A stretch of 64,000 nucleotides of DNA from Gordius sp. MW1 (GCA_964036665.1 OZ038532.1:19061037-19125036); one strand, 5' to 3'. Shown: positions 48,561 to 60,886, counted from the stretch's first letter. The notes: generated by a model from the sequence alone, not told the origin. Program-made: numbers and translations.

Positions 48561-48890
48561 ATTTTATTTTAATTTATAGATCCATAATAGCAATTAGAAC
48601 TTTAAAAATAAAATATTTAAACAATTCAAAGGCCTATTTATTTTAAACTGATATATCGTTTTGCATTCTATTGACGTTGGTATATGGGAAATGTAATAGA
48701 AGAGAATAAAAGTATAAGCTAATTTGGTAAAAACATGTCATCCTTTTTCCTAAAAATGTAATTTAAAAATACCAACACAACACATTATTATGTCAACGTG
48801 GTCTCACCGTTACATTAATCCTATAAATTTTTGTTTAAAGTTCGCGGAAGGAAGGAGGAGGTTTGGATTTAACCCCCCCCCCCCCCCCTT

Positions 48891-49894
48891 CAGAGAATTG
48901 CACGGGTGATCCGAGACGGCCGCGTCCGGCTAGAAAATTTTAAAATGATTTCGGGTCGGGTCCGGGTAGAAAATTTGAAAATGCTTTCGGGTCGGGTTGG
49001 GTCAAATTTATAGAGTCGGGTCCAAGGTTTATACATTGTAAAAAACACGCGAGACCTATTTTTTTAATTAATGAAGAGTGTTTTTAAATATCGAAATGTA
49101 CAACTAATTTGGATCATTAATTCATTTAATTCTCTTCCTCTTTTTTCAAATTTTAAAACTCCGAACTTTGAAGTGCTAGCTAATTTTCATCACTAATTCA
49201 AACTACATAAATTACTCCTGTTTTTAATTTGACTATTAAAAGGAAAATTATTTCAATAAAGTTATATTTAAATTTTTTTAGTGTTAACCGTGAAGTTTTA
49301 GCTAATCCTCATCGTTAATTTAAATTACATTTAATACATATCAAAAGCCAACTTAAAAGTAAGTTATAATTTTATAAATGTTTCATTTGCAAATTTATAA
49401 TTATATAATATTTTTTTATAATAACTTATAATTATTTTTAAGTTTTATATCAAATGAATTGATCTTAAATTGCACTTCAAACTTAAAACATTTGAACAGT
49501 CACTTAAATTTCATCATATTTACTATATTGATAATAATCAGCTATATAATAATGGTTTCATAATAACAATAAATGGATTTTAAATAGTTGTCTCAAGTAT
49601 ATAACATATGAGCAGTTTACTTGATATTAGGAAACTAAATATAGATAAATAAATATGAGTTTTTTTCACCATCCCCTTTAATGAATACAAATCATCATGG
49701 TGTTTATTTGTCGATGTAATTTTACACACAGCAATTTTCGCGCTCGAAAGTAATTTGTTTTAATAATTTTTCGGGTCGGGTCGGGTCGGGTTCGTAGAAA
49801 ATTTGAAAATGGTTTCGGGTCGGGTCCGGGTGGAAAATTTGAAAATATTTCGGGTCGGGTTTGGGTTGAAAAAAAGTGACTTTGCAGTTCTCTA
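48891..49894. mobile_element. hAT element 4, (GGGTC)n arrays
   Basis: Ends CAGAGAATTGCA / TGCAGTTCTCTA. Subterminal arrays of TCGGGTCGGG (48950-49020 and 49770-49870) with GAAAATTTGAAAAT spacers. The left flank is poly-C, so the duplication cannot be read. No coding. Confidence 0.75.
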
Positions 49895-49902
49895 CCCCAT
49901 GG

Positions 49903-52220
49903 TTATAAAATAATATTTTACAATAAAGTGCATTTAAATAGAAAACAAACATATTATTTCCAAACACCTGCTATGAAGTATTTCACAAATATTTCCAAAA
50001 AATCTTGATTCAATTAATTAAAAATGCCCTAATTCGATATAATTGCGTCAAGTTTGCATTATGGGTATGATAATAATAATAAATTATGCCTAACCAAAAT
50101 ATTCCGAGTCGGTAATGATTTAAAGACAGATAGATTTTTTGAAACTTGACTTTAATATCACACACAAGAAATTTTGGGCCGAGTAGCAGCCCCTCCCTGC
50201 CTCCCCTATGGCTATGGGGGTACTTTGAATAAGATAAGTTCCAATTATGGAGCTTTATCCGGGGAAGATCTTAAGACCAACTAGTTAGCTTTATTTTTTT
50301 GGAAACATAATAAAAAATACCTAAATTAAGTCGAAATTGTGGCTATAAGGTTATGCCACTTTAGTTTAACTTTATAATTCAAATAAAATTATATTACATT
50401 AAAAAGATAATTACGTCTGATCCCATCAAGTACATTGAATGAGGCTATTAATCTTTATTAACCTTTAACTCATGAAATATTTATTTATGATTTAGATATT
50501 TAATTAGATTAATGAATATTAATACCTACATATTAAATTATTCAAAAAATATATGCAAATCTTATCATGGACGTAACCAGGATTTGTATAATGGGGCAGT
50601 TATCATTTGAGGAGGGGCAAAATGACGTTTTTTTAAGAATTTAGCCTTAATAGTAAACTTTTGATAAATGGGGGCTGGGGGAGACTGCTGTCCCTCTTTG
50701 TCACCCCCTGGTTATGCTTAGTGTATTATAATGCATTAATTAGCATTTGCTTTGAAAAAAATGCCAACTTTGTTCGCTCCGATTACGGATAATATTGTAT
50801 TGTATTTACTATTAAACCGAAAAAATGGGATCAAATTTAGCCATTTCTAAATTGAATATAATGTGCCAATCGATTTGTACAAGCGTTGCGCAAGCCTTAA
50901 TGTTCTATTAATTTTTTTTCAAATTTAATTACACGGTGAAAAGAATATATATTAATGACAAATATAATTAATCGTTTTAAATAAACGTATGGCATTGATC
51001 CGCGTATGGAAATCGTGTTGGACTTAACAATTTATAATTATTGAAAATAAAGATTTTCAGGATTATTTTAAAATTAAATAACTCAGCGGTAGATGCGAAA
51101 AGTGCATCGTAGATATAAATCACGTAATGCAAATTCATCTTCGATGCAATTAACGGATAAAAAATACAATAGATTGGGCGCCGAGGTATATTAAAGCAAT
51201 TAAGATAATATCCTTCTTACCCTAACATAGCTGGTATTGTTGTCAACTAAAGCTTGGGTAAAGGGGTCAGGGTATTAAGAGCTGGGCTTTAACTTACCTC
51301 GTCGGGAGGTATATATATATCAAATATACACCTTTTAAATAAAATTATTGATTTTTCAATCTCCCTCACTCCTCCAATTTCTCACAATCCCCATAAAGCG
51401 GGTATTTATGACCTTTATTGTGATCTCAGATGCTGAGGCAAAGGGTGGGGCAAGTCTTTCCAATAAAGAAAGGAATTGATTAGTAGTGTTATGGGCTTAG
51501 TGTGTGGATTAAATAATATTTTTATCTATCCATATCTGACCCACAGGTGAGATCTTAAGTAATTGTCAGATTTAAAAAAAATTTAATTTCTTGGTTTTAG
51601 CGTTTAAATTGTAAATATCACAAACAAATTAATTTGATATTTAATAATATTCGTCGTCAAAAAGTGCGCACCCATAGTACAATTCCAAATTACAGGTATT
51701 TATCAAATTGTTATAAAATGCGTTAAAACCACACAAACATTTAATATATCCTTTAATGCACTTTACATCTAAATCAATAATTACAATTATAACATGAACG
51801 TTAACTATTTTATTTCAATTAAAATGAGGGATAATATTTAAATCGTATTAAAGTTCTCAAGTTGGTTGCATATTTGCATCGTTATGCCTCATTTTGAGTC
51901 GTTATGAGACGTGAGATGAGGTAGCTTAAAATAAATCGGCCAATATTTTATCAAAAGAAAGTAAAAGCAAACTGAAAACTACAATTGGCCTAGTATTTAT
52001 TTTTATTTTTTGTAAACGCCTTCAAATTTTAGCTAAACCGCAAGGTATTCGGCCCGAGACATCCAAGTTTTTTCTAATAACATTTAAACAATTGAACCTT
52101 AATTATCATAGAAAACCCAAGAAAACATTTAATTTACTCGTAAAAATTCGAGTAAAACAACAATCACGAATGACCACGATGTATCTAATCACAGCTCAAA
52201 ATTAACGGATTGAGTCAAAA
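49903..52220. other. Upstream region of the INSM-like gene
   Basis: AT-rich. Contains one decayed GGGCGTAGCCAGG-family MITE at about 50566-50723 (CATGGACGTAACCAGG / CCTGGTTATGCTTAGTG). I find no gene and no defensible promoter element. Confidence 0.5.
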
Positions 52221-53581
52221 ATGGAAGACCTAAGAAATCGTCTAGAAAGAAGACATTCAGTCGACATTTCCATATTAAATGGATCATCATCTGGAGATTA
52301 TGCCGATTCATTAAATCGACCAGATTTAATGTTTCACCCAAACCCATACTTATCCAATGTCCCCTCCTATTTACCCGCATATTCTCGACCGATCAACGCC
52401 GAATATGATTCAAGTAAAGGGATCAAGAACTTAAACGATTATTACACCAACTTGGCCATGCAATGGTACAGTCACTTAAACGCCTACCAGCAATATAATA
52501 ACCCTTGGTTTAACCCCTGCCATCTAAACAATTACCACGTGATATCTCCTATATCCAATGAGATTTCCGCTGACCGTTTACCGAGTACACATGAGGCCTC
52601 GAACAAAAAGATAAAGCCCAAATTACAGAGGCAAAAACGTATATCGGCATCAAGTCCAACGGGAGTTAAAACTAAAAGGCCAATCAAACGAGGGAAAGCT
52701 TTGAGCCTAGAAATAGAAGGAAATACGTATAAGAATCGTTCTTTAAAAGGACCCCGAAAAGCCATATCGGAGGTGAAGTGTAGCGGGTATACGAAATTTT
52801 TTGAAAAAAGTGCGAGCAAGAACTCAGACTCCCCGACTAGAAATTATTTTAAGTTTCACGAATTAACCATAAGCCCACGAGCTTTGGCTGAGTTGGGTAA
52901 TGTGTTATCTTGCATATTTACCTTTTCATAATTTTTTTTATATATATATAAGCATCTTTACTAATTTCTTATTCAAATTAAATAAAGCTAATCACTCTGA
53001 TTCGCTAATTTTTTTTCAAAAATCATGTTTTTTTATGTACAACAGCTAAGATCGATAACATCATTGGAGATTACGATTGCAAATTGTGCGGCCTTAAATT
53101 CGACGGCGTTTTCGCTTTGGCTCAACACAGGTGTTCTGCCCTAAACGCTAACAATTATAAGTGCGAGCAATGCGATAAAATCTTTCAAACATCGGTCAAC
53201 CTAGCGGCTCACGCGCGATGGCATTCTAAGGAGGCAGTGGTGGGTACAAAAGAATTGTCTGAGTCTAAAAGTTTGCCTAGCGAATCCTTGATCTCTTACA
53301 TAACCGCACTGGATTCGCTAAATCGAGATCGAAGTCAATCCAAAAGTCTAGATGAACCAAATCTAAAGGTCGTGGCCAAAAATGATGACAGAAATTCGGT
53401 CATACAATATGCTGGTGGTTCTATGGGCTTGGGCAATAGAGACGACGACGAAATTAGTATATTATACGAGGCAGCCATAGCTAAGGAATTGCTCAACAAT
53501 AGTGGAGCTAAAAAACGTAAAAAATATAATCCTAGCCGAAGTTTAGTTAACGTAAAGAGCTTATTAAATTCATTCCCATAA
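52221..53581 (+). CDS. INSM (insulinoma-associated) type zinc-finger protein, two exons (403 aa)
   Basis: Exon 1 at 52221-52896 and exon 2 at 53046-53581, joined across a 149-bp GT-AG intron in phase 1; total 404 codons with stop. The N-terminal 200 residues are Tyr/Asn/Ser-rich, then Lys/Arg-rich. Just before the fingers is ISPRALAELAKIDNIIGDY, which matches the linker of INSM1/EGL-46. Finger 1 is C2HC (C237, C240, H253, C255; FALAQHRC), the hallmark of INSM. Finger 2 is C2H2 (C265, C268, H281, H285; NLAAHARWH). The C-terminus ends in a basic stretch and LLNSFP. INSM1 has five fingers and a SNAG N-terminus; here there are two fingers and no SNAG motif. INSM factors drive neuronal/neuroendocrine differentiation. 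Nuclear DNA-binding role inferred. Confidence 0.85.
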
Positions 53582-54222
53582 ATAATGCTGCATATACGAC
53601 GCGTGCAATTACGAACTATTAGGTACAATACAATCAATCACATCCTCAGGAAGGAAGATTCTATAAATTGATGCAATAACGTTGTTATCCCTAGATATTT
53701 ATATATATAAATCTTTCAAATTGTTGTATTGTTTTTATATAGATTATATTTACTTAACTAACATCCACATGTTTATACTGTGTATACTATTCCTCATATA
53801 ATCAATTAAAATAATACCTTAATATATGATGCGATCTACGATTACACCTCAAATTTATTAAACACGAAATTTTAATATTCTGTTTTATCAGGTATATTCC
53901 CAGTGGCGTAGCTAGCCTTTTTGCCTTGGGGGGGCTGAGCTGGTCAAATAGGGGGGGGGACAAAAAATTTTTGTTACGCACACCCTTAAGAAAAAAAAAT
54001 TATGTTTTGCCCCCCCCCCAATTCAAAACCCAAATATGACAATGGGTCAATTGCAATTTAAAATTTTTCCCTCATAAACGTTGGACAAACTTAAAATTCC
54101 GCTATTACTCTGTGTATTTTTTCTATTAACATCACACTAATATGTCCCCTCATGTTTATAGGGCATAAAAATAAAATAAATAAAATATATTCATAAATAA
54201 AACAAGGTGATGTAGTTGAAAC

Positions 54223-54378
54223 GGTGGCCCGTCAACTTGCCGAAAACAATCTCGCCGAATTTAATGTCCCCCAGCTAAAAAAAAGTCCTCCATTTTGTGA
54301 TTGGTTAAATGGGGGACGATTTTAAGCTGGGGGACATTAAAATTCGGCAAGATTGTTTTCGGCGAGTTGATAGGGCAC
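54223..54378. mobile_element. Foldback MITE nested in hAT element 5
   Basis: Inverted arms of about 55 bp (GTGGCCCGTCAACTTGCCG... / ...CGGCGAGTTGATAGGGCAC), joined by 40 bp, with a 10-bp duplication TAGTTGAAAC (54213-54222 and 54379-54388). Confidence 0.88.
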
Positions 54379-55257
54379 TAGTTGAAACAATATAGAAAAT
54401 TTCACATGGTATAATAAGTTTTGTATAAATGAATTGTAAGGGTACAAAGTGGAACGGGAATATTGACAAGAAATCTTTGACATTTTAAAAAATAATGCAA
54501 ATAATTAAAAAAATCTATACAACAAAGTTTTTATAAAAATATTTTATTGCCTTATAATTTTATATATGCAATATTGGCAGCATTTTCAGGCAGCATTTAT
54601 ATCAGGAAAACAATGAGAACATTTAAAAGCCTTTTTTTAGGTTAGATCCTCAAAAGGCGAATTACATATAACATAAAATATAAAAAAAAATTAATTATGA
54701 AATTAAAATTAGTATTTAGAAGTTATTGCCCCTTGATATTATAGATATATTTGTACAACCCCCCCCCCCCCTCCCTTTACACCACCTGAAAATTAAAATG
54801 AACTAATAAATTTAACGGCTAAATGAACCTTAAAAATATTCTGTCAAAATTAAATGAATCAAAATTTTACTTAATAATTTTAGATGAAATTAGAGATGTG
54901 AGATGCACAGAACAACTTAGCGTTTAAAGACAAACAGAATGAATTTTTTTAGGATTTTTATCCCTTGAAAGTTTTGATGCGTTAACAATTGTATAAAATT
55001 CAGGAATTGGTTATTAATATTAATTTATCAAACTTATGATAAGGGGAAAAAATGGTGTACAAACTATTTTTTGGAAAACTATTGGCTTTATATGTGCATG
55101 TGGTACATAAAAATATCCAAGATATGTTAAACAATTGTGAGATGGACAATTAAATTGAATCCAGGATGGAATTTTCGTAAATTTAATAATATCTTAATAT
55201 ATTTTAAAAGTGTTAAAAAGTTTAAAAGCCCAGATAGTTTTTCATTAAATATTAAAA

Positions 55258-55500
55258 TTAGTCTTTTAATAGTAGTTCATTACGCCTTTTACTCGATGTT
55301 GCAAACAAATTTATAATATCATCTGGGGGAATAACATTTATAAAGTCATGTTCCAAGCTCAATAAAGCTAAGGAAGATAACCTATCTTGTCCAATTGTAG
55401 AACGAAGATAAGTTTTAATCCGTTTTAGCAATGAGAACGATCTTTCGCATGACATGAAGTTGGTTAAAATTATTTTAATTAAAATAATAAAATTTCGCAC
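55258..55500 (-). pseudogene. hAT (ZMYM/TTF-type) transposase C-terminus
   Basis: An open 80-codon piece with SCERSFSLLKRIKTYLRSTIGQDRLSSLALLSLE, the dimerisation motif of the ZMYM1/TTF-finger branch of hAT transposases. N-terminal finger and catalytic core absent. Confidence 0.88.
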
Positions 55501-55950
55501 TCTTTATTGTCGTCTTATGCAGCATCTTTATTTTTATTTGTAATATTATAATTAAAACTTTTATTCAGAAACAATAATAATAATCTTTATATTGTTTCTT
55601 AGTTAAGATGAAGAAAATGGCTTAAAGGGCCCAGGAGGGGCCCAAGATTTTTCGCTTGGGGGGGCCCATGGGGCCCGGTTTTTGCTCTTGGGGGGGCCCG
55701 GGCCCCCTGGGCCCCCCTAGCTACGCCACTGTATATTCCTAAAGATTTTGACGTTAAAACCTCTAGATCCTTATATAAAACTTTGTTGAATAGCTGTATA
55801 ATATTCATAGATAATATTAGTGTTGTGTTCTGGGTCTGGAGAACTTTTGTTATGCCTGCGGGCACGGGATATAATTATTACGTTACTAGTTTCAGTTCAA
55901 ACTTTTGTTATGTTCACAAGTGACGTAATGTTAAGAGCTCTAACATCTTA

Positions 55951-56219
55951 GGGCCCGTTTTAAATACGATTCAACTTCATGGCGCCATATTTTTGTTTGT
56001 CTAAATATGCGATATACATGTCTTGGAATCAACAATTTTAGTTTAGTTACCATATGAATATGCATTAATAAGCGTAATTAAAGGATAAATATTTGTTTTA
56101 CTAGCAAAAACACAAAAATAGAACAAAAATGAAGTGACGCTCGTATTAAGACGCGGCTATGTTTTAACATGCATTCGTTTTTTAAATCTAGATTCAAAAT
56201 CGCGTATTAAGACGCACCC
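55951..56219. mobile_element. Harbinger-like MITE, copy 2
   Basis: Ends GGGCCCGTTTTAAATACGATT / AATCGCGTATTAAGACGCACCC, flanked by TTA on both sides (55948-55950, 56220-56222), as expected for PIF/Harbinger. Interior shared with 14479-14727. Confidence 0.82.
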
Positions 56220-56681
56220 TTAGAACACAAACTCAAACCTCAGACATAAATGGAACACAAACCAAAAAGAGGCTACCAAGGCGTGGATAATCAGGGGTGG
56301 GGCGGAATAGTGAAGGCCATGTTGTGTCGTCGTAAAAACGACAATATGAATATATTAATTTTACAAAATTTAGCTAATTTTAAACAAGCATTTGAAATTT
56401 AAAAACATTTAGATAGTTGGCGTTTTACAGACCTCACATGATGTTCTCCAATTTTTGCTTTATATCTTATAATCAATGGTAAAGAATTAATTTGTGTTCA
56501 AGATGTAATTTCTAAAATTTTTGAGGTAATGCCAATTCTAGCTACGCTCATATTCCTGCCCATCTAGTTCCAATTTTTTTTTAAACCAAATCAATATTAA
56601 ACATACCGCCCAGAAATTATCTAAAATTGTCTCATTAACCCTAAAAATCACATAAATTTAAAATGAAGTCGGTGTAGCAAG

Positions 56682-58026
56682 TTGAGACCTGCAACGGCCT
56701 GTTTAGGTCAGTCGGCCCGCTCGTATTAAAAATTTAAAAGCCCGCCCCGGCCCGGGCCCGTCAATATTAAATAATAAGCCAGGGCCTAACCCGCTAATTT
56801 TATACAAAGCCCGGCCCAGGCCCGTAAATTTTTTTTATTTTTTTTTGTTTATTTTTTTTTACCGTTATGTTAAACAACAACAATATGTATGTGTTAAAAA
56901 TGTTAATAAAAATGTTGTAAATAATAGATTAATAATTCCCGATCTCCTATCTTTTAAGAGGCGACCTACAGGAAATTTCTTTTACAAATGGCACTTCGGG
57001 ATATAAAACTACATATGCCAAATAGTCTTTTAAACTCTTATTTGAGGTTATAATGTTTTTAACACAGTTTGCTTTTCCATCCTTTACATTTTTAGATTAT
57101 TGATAAAAATGAAAAAACAAATATTTTACAAAAGTAACTTTATAAAATAAATTTCAAAGTTTTTAAATTTGTTCATGAGTGTATATATAAAAAGCAACGG
57201 GCATTATTAATTTTCAGGGAATTACTTAGCCAGTTCGCAATTATCCAATATAGAGCAAGAACCTAGACAAGTTGCCCAAAGAAAAAATATAGGTAATAAT
57301 GAGTCGGGCACAAAAACAACAATGAAATTTGGGCTTAATCGAGGTCGAAAAATGGAATGGCAATCAGCCAATAGCTAGTGTATTTGTGAAAGCAAAATAA
57401 AAGTCTTTTACGGAAGCTTAAGTCCACAGCCTTTAAAAACCCGAACTAATTTCCACAGCAATTATTGAAAAATTACAAGTTGGACAGGACGGCCAGACAA
57501 CGGACGGATAACTAAAAGCGACCCCATAAATTGCATAGCAGTTAATAATCTTACAAAATAATAAAATTATTCACTCAATTGTTCTAGAGGGTATAAATGG
57601 AGAGGCAAAGGTGGGCAGCAGCCCCCCCCCGTCCAAATCCAAAAATTCTTGATCTTAAAAACATTTTTTGCCCTACCTAAACTGCCCCCCCCCACTAATT
57701 TAAATTGGCAACTCCCATGAGATCACGTGTATAAATATCTTAAACATTTATAATGCGGGTTGAGATATTGATTACTGAACTAAGATGAAAATAAAATTTA
57801 ACTTTTCTTGTTAATTCAATATACATAAAATAATTATAAATTAAAATATTATATAAACATTTTCTTTATACCAAATCTAATTAGGCCCGGCCCGAGTCCC
57901 CGTTAAGTTATATTAAGGCCCGTCTAGGCCCGACCCGTAGTTTTATATTTAAGCAGAAGTTTGTCCAATCCGGGATGCGGGCCGGGCTTTTAGGCCCGTC
58001 CGCGGGGTAGGCCGTGCAGGTCTCTA
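56682..58026. mobile_element. hAT element 6, TTGAGACCTGCA ends, GGCCCG arrays
   Basis: Ends TTGAGACCTGCA / TGCAGGTCTCTA. Flanks gtagcaag / ctagcaag (56674-56681, 58027-58034) match at seven of eight. GGCCCG blocks at both ends. The middle contains a GGGGGGG/CCCCCC pair at 57600-57720 that looks like a nested, decayed MITE of the GGGCGTAGCC type. No transposase. Confidence 0.85.
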
Positions 58027-58407
58027 CTAGCAAGCATGTAGAGCTGTTAAGAACTAGTTCATTTTAACTAGTTCATTGAACTAGTTAACTTTTTACTGAA
58101 CTTCGAACTGAACTAGTTACTTTCAAAAATTGAACTATGAACTTGAACTAGTTCCTTTTTTTTAACGTTGAACTTGAACTAGTTACTTTTTTACTATTCT
58201 GAACTTGAACTTTACAATATAAATGAACAAGTTCATCACAAAAATTATTATTTAAATTGAATTTATAAGCCGAGTTTGATTGTTTTTATAAACAAGACGA
58301 TTTATTAAACGCGCCTTTAAATATTTATAGAAAACTACAATCGAACCTGTATTTAAGAATCGTTTGTATAATTTTTGTGATTTATATGTGCCTTTAATTT
58401 TTAAAGA

Positions 58408-58632
58408 TGGATATTGATAGTGGTTCTACTTCTAGTTCTACTTATATATCCTCCGAAGTGGATAGAGAAAATGATGCAGCATGTTCTGATCTATCCAACT
58501 CTTTACCTTAGCCTTCGATGGAAGAATTTAAAATTCGTATCGTCTAATAAAAATTCTATCAATGCCAGGTGTAAATTGTGTGTAGGTAAGAAGATTATTG
58601 CTGCATCAAGAACATCAATATTTAATATCAAT
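58408..58632 (+). pseudogene. hAT element 7, N-terminal BED-finger remnant
   Basis: ATG at 58408 opens a Ser/Asp-rich leader (MDIDSGSTSSSTYISSE) ending at a TAG after 35 codons. In another frame follows the start of a BED finger (W-K-F...NARCKLCVGKKIIAASRTS). The His pair of the finger is lost at the deletion. Confidence 0.75.
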
Positions 58633-58639
58633 TGATTCT

Positions 58640-59161
58640 AATTTTATAAATCTTATGGTTTCAAGATTTCCAGATCTCTATGATGATGACAATATTATTG
58701 CCGCTGTACTGCATCCAATGTTCAAAACAGATTGGGCTTGGATAAGATTATCCGAAAATCGGGAGGAGAAATTTCGTATCTTAAAAGCCATTAATTCAAT
58801 CTTGCCAGCGAATGCAGAAAATGTAAACCCTCAAACTTACAATGGGTTGGATTTCCTTGACATCAGACGTGAAAATTCGAATAAAGAAATCAATAAAAAT
58901 TTTGTAAAACTAAACAATACATCTTTTGAAATATATAACGAATTTCCCCAGTTAAAACAAATTTTTATTAAATATAACGCTTGCCTTCCATCTAGTGCTC
59001 CTGTTGAAAGGCTTTTCAGTTTAGGAAAACTTATATTTGGGGATAAACGTTCTTCCTTATCAAATGATAATTTTAAAAATAATATTTTGTTAAAGTCTAA
59101 TTCCCATCTACTTCCCCCTGATTTCTATTTCAATTGTAATTATATATATTATATTGTTTGA
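58640..59161 (+). pseudogene. hAT element 7, transposase C-terminal third
   Basis: Open to the stop at 59161. Shows IIAAVLHPMFKTDW, typical of the segment near the last catalytic acidic residue in hAT transposases, then CLPSSAPVERLFSLGKLIFGDKRSSLSNDNFKNNILLKSN, the dimerisation motif. Long and uninterrupted, so recently decayed, but lacking the catalytic N-terminal two thirds. Confidence 0.9.
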
Positions 59162-59938
59162 AATGAAAAATAAAAGTTTTACACATGTAGTTTATTTAGT
59201 TTTATATGAAATTATTATTAAATAAGATTTTAATAATAACAAGTTTGAACTCCATCATCAAATAAGATTTAATTGATAAAATTATAAAATTGGAAAAATA
59301 AAAAGTTAATTTTGGATTAGATAATTTTCAATTGGATTAAATTTCTATAATATTAAATAAAAATGAACTAAACTTGAACTAGTTCCTTTTGTAAATTTGA
59401 ACTAAGAACTGAACTAGTTGGTTATTTTGGATGAACTTAAACTATTGCTTTGAAAAAATGTGAAATTGAACTTGAACTAATTTATTTTTTCAAATTGAAC
59501 TATGAACTTGAACTAGTTCATATCTAAGATGAACTTAAACAGCTCTACAAGCATGCAATGTGAAACAAATGGAATCTAATATAATTATAGTTTATCGACG
59601 ATAACAAAACTTTCGTCAATATGAGCACAATACCCTGCAAAATTATGAATTTTATAACTTCCTCCAATCGAGGCTTTCATAAAACATGTATAAATGAACC
59701 AGTTAAAGCACATCGGATAAGAAGTAGATTTATAATATTAGAGGAAGATATATTTAAACTTCCTAAATTACGAAAAAATATATTACAGTACAGTCGTAGT
59801 TACTCACTCCAAGATTATATCAGCTAATGGTGGGGTTTCCCCTTGGTAAATTTCATGATAAGAAGTGAGCATAAGTTTCCAGATTTGTCATCAAAAGAAA
59901 TGATAGTCTTGCGTTTGATAGAAACGAGTTGGCCAGAC

Positions 59939-60404
59939 CGTAGACTAGATAGACTGCTCATGCCATATGTTGCATATGGTTAATTGTGTGTCAAATTTTC
60001 CTCCACATTGAAGAGGGAAATTGGTGTATTTTATTTTAACCATGTAATTTTGCCCTATAACAGTCAATTTACCTTCCTCACTAGTTTATAAATTAAAACG
60101 AACGTAAATAAATGAATATTAAAAATAGCAATTAATATTGATGGCGCTATATTATTAAACAAACTTTAATCGCATTTTTTACATTTTTAATTTTTATGTA
60201 TTATTTCAATGATATTTATTTTAAAATGCTGTTTTTGATATCTACCCAATTCAATATATTTTTTTTTACCTTTTTAAGATTATTCAATTTGCTAAAATTA
60301 CGAATTTTTATATGTTCACCACACCACTTTACAATGTGCCTCTCAAGATGGCGGAAAAAAGGGTACACATTTTGGGCGTTGATAAGCAGTCTATCTAGTC
60401 TATG
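59939..60404. mobile_element. TIR element, CRTAGACTAGATAGACTGC ends, short copy
   Basis: 19-bp inverted ends and an exact 8-bp duplication GGCCAGAC (59931-59938 and 60405-60412). The interior matches both outer parts of 22700-23940 on the other strand. The 8-bp duplication suggests hAT. Confidence 0.85.
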
Positions 60405-60742
60405 GGCCAGACTTGGAAACTACCTAATCTCAAATATATATAAATGTGTATAACACTCCTGATTAAGCGACTTTCGTATAAGTTCTTAATAATTGAAGGC
60501 CACCGCCATAATACTGGAAGAGGCTAAAGACATTTAGTTCAAATTGTGCAAGGTGGGTCCTGGAATATTTGTACAGGACAAACAAAACATTAAGGAGGGA
60601 AATAAGACACCAAGTTGAAATCAATCGGTAATTTTAAGTCTATTTTAACAAGGAATGGTGATGGTTTTGGACTAGAAGAAGTTTCAACAAAATGTCGCGA
60701 TCTAGTATTATATCAAATGTAAAATTATAGTTTATCAGCTTC

Positions 60743-60878
60743 CATGGGCCTAGCCAGAGGTGGCAGTGATGAGCGGCTGTCCCCCTCTCAATTCAGAAAT
60801 CCTTAAAATTTCATAAAATGTTGGCTAATCCCCAAATCATTATTGCCCCTTCTAATTCCAAGTTTGGCTACGGCCATG
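60743..60878. mobile_element. hAT-like MITE, GGGCGTAGCCAGG family
   Basis: CATGGGCCTAGCCAGAGG / AGTTTGGCTACGGCCATG with an exact 8-bp duplication TCAGCTTC (60735-60742 and 60879-60886). Confidence 0.9.
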
Positions 60879-60886
60879 TCAGCTTC

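Larger units (their letters stand above)
53901..55731 (-). mobile_element. hAT element 5 (ZMYM-type transposase), CAGTGGCGTAGCTAG ends
   Basis: Ends CAGTGGCGTAGCTAG / CTAGCTACGCCACTG and an exact 8-bp duplication TATATTCC (53893-53900 and 55732-55739). Long G/C blocks next to both ends. Carries a transposase C-terminus on the minus strand and a nested MITE (54223-54378). 1831 bp; transposase otherwise deleted. Confidence 0.93.
58039..59547 (+). mobile_element. hAT element 7 with BED finger and C-terminal transposase
   Basis: Ends TAGAGCTGTTAAG / CTTAAACAGCTCTA and an exact 8-bp duplication CAAGCATG (58031-58038 and 59548-59555). Subterminal arrays of the palindrome GAACTAGTTC and of TGAACTTGAACTAG, about eight at the left and six at the right, probably transposase-binding sites. 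1509 bp; an internal deletion joins the BED region to the last third of the transposase. Confidence 0.95.
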
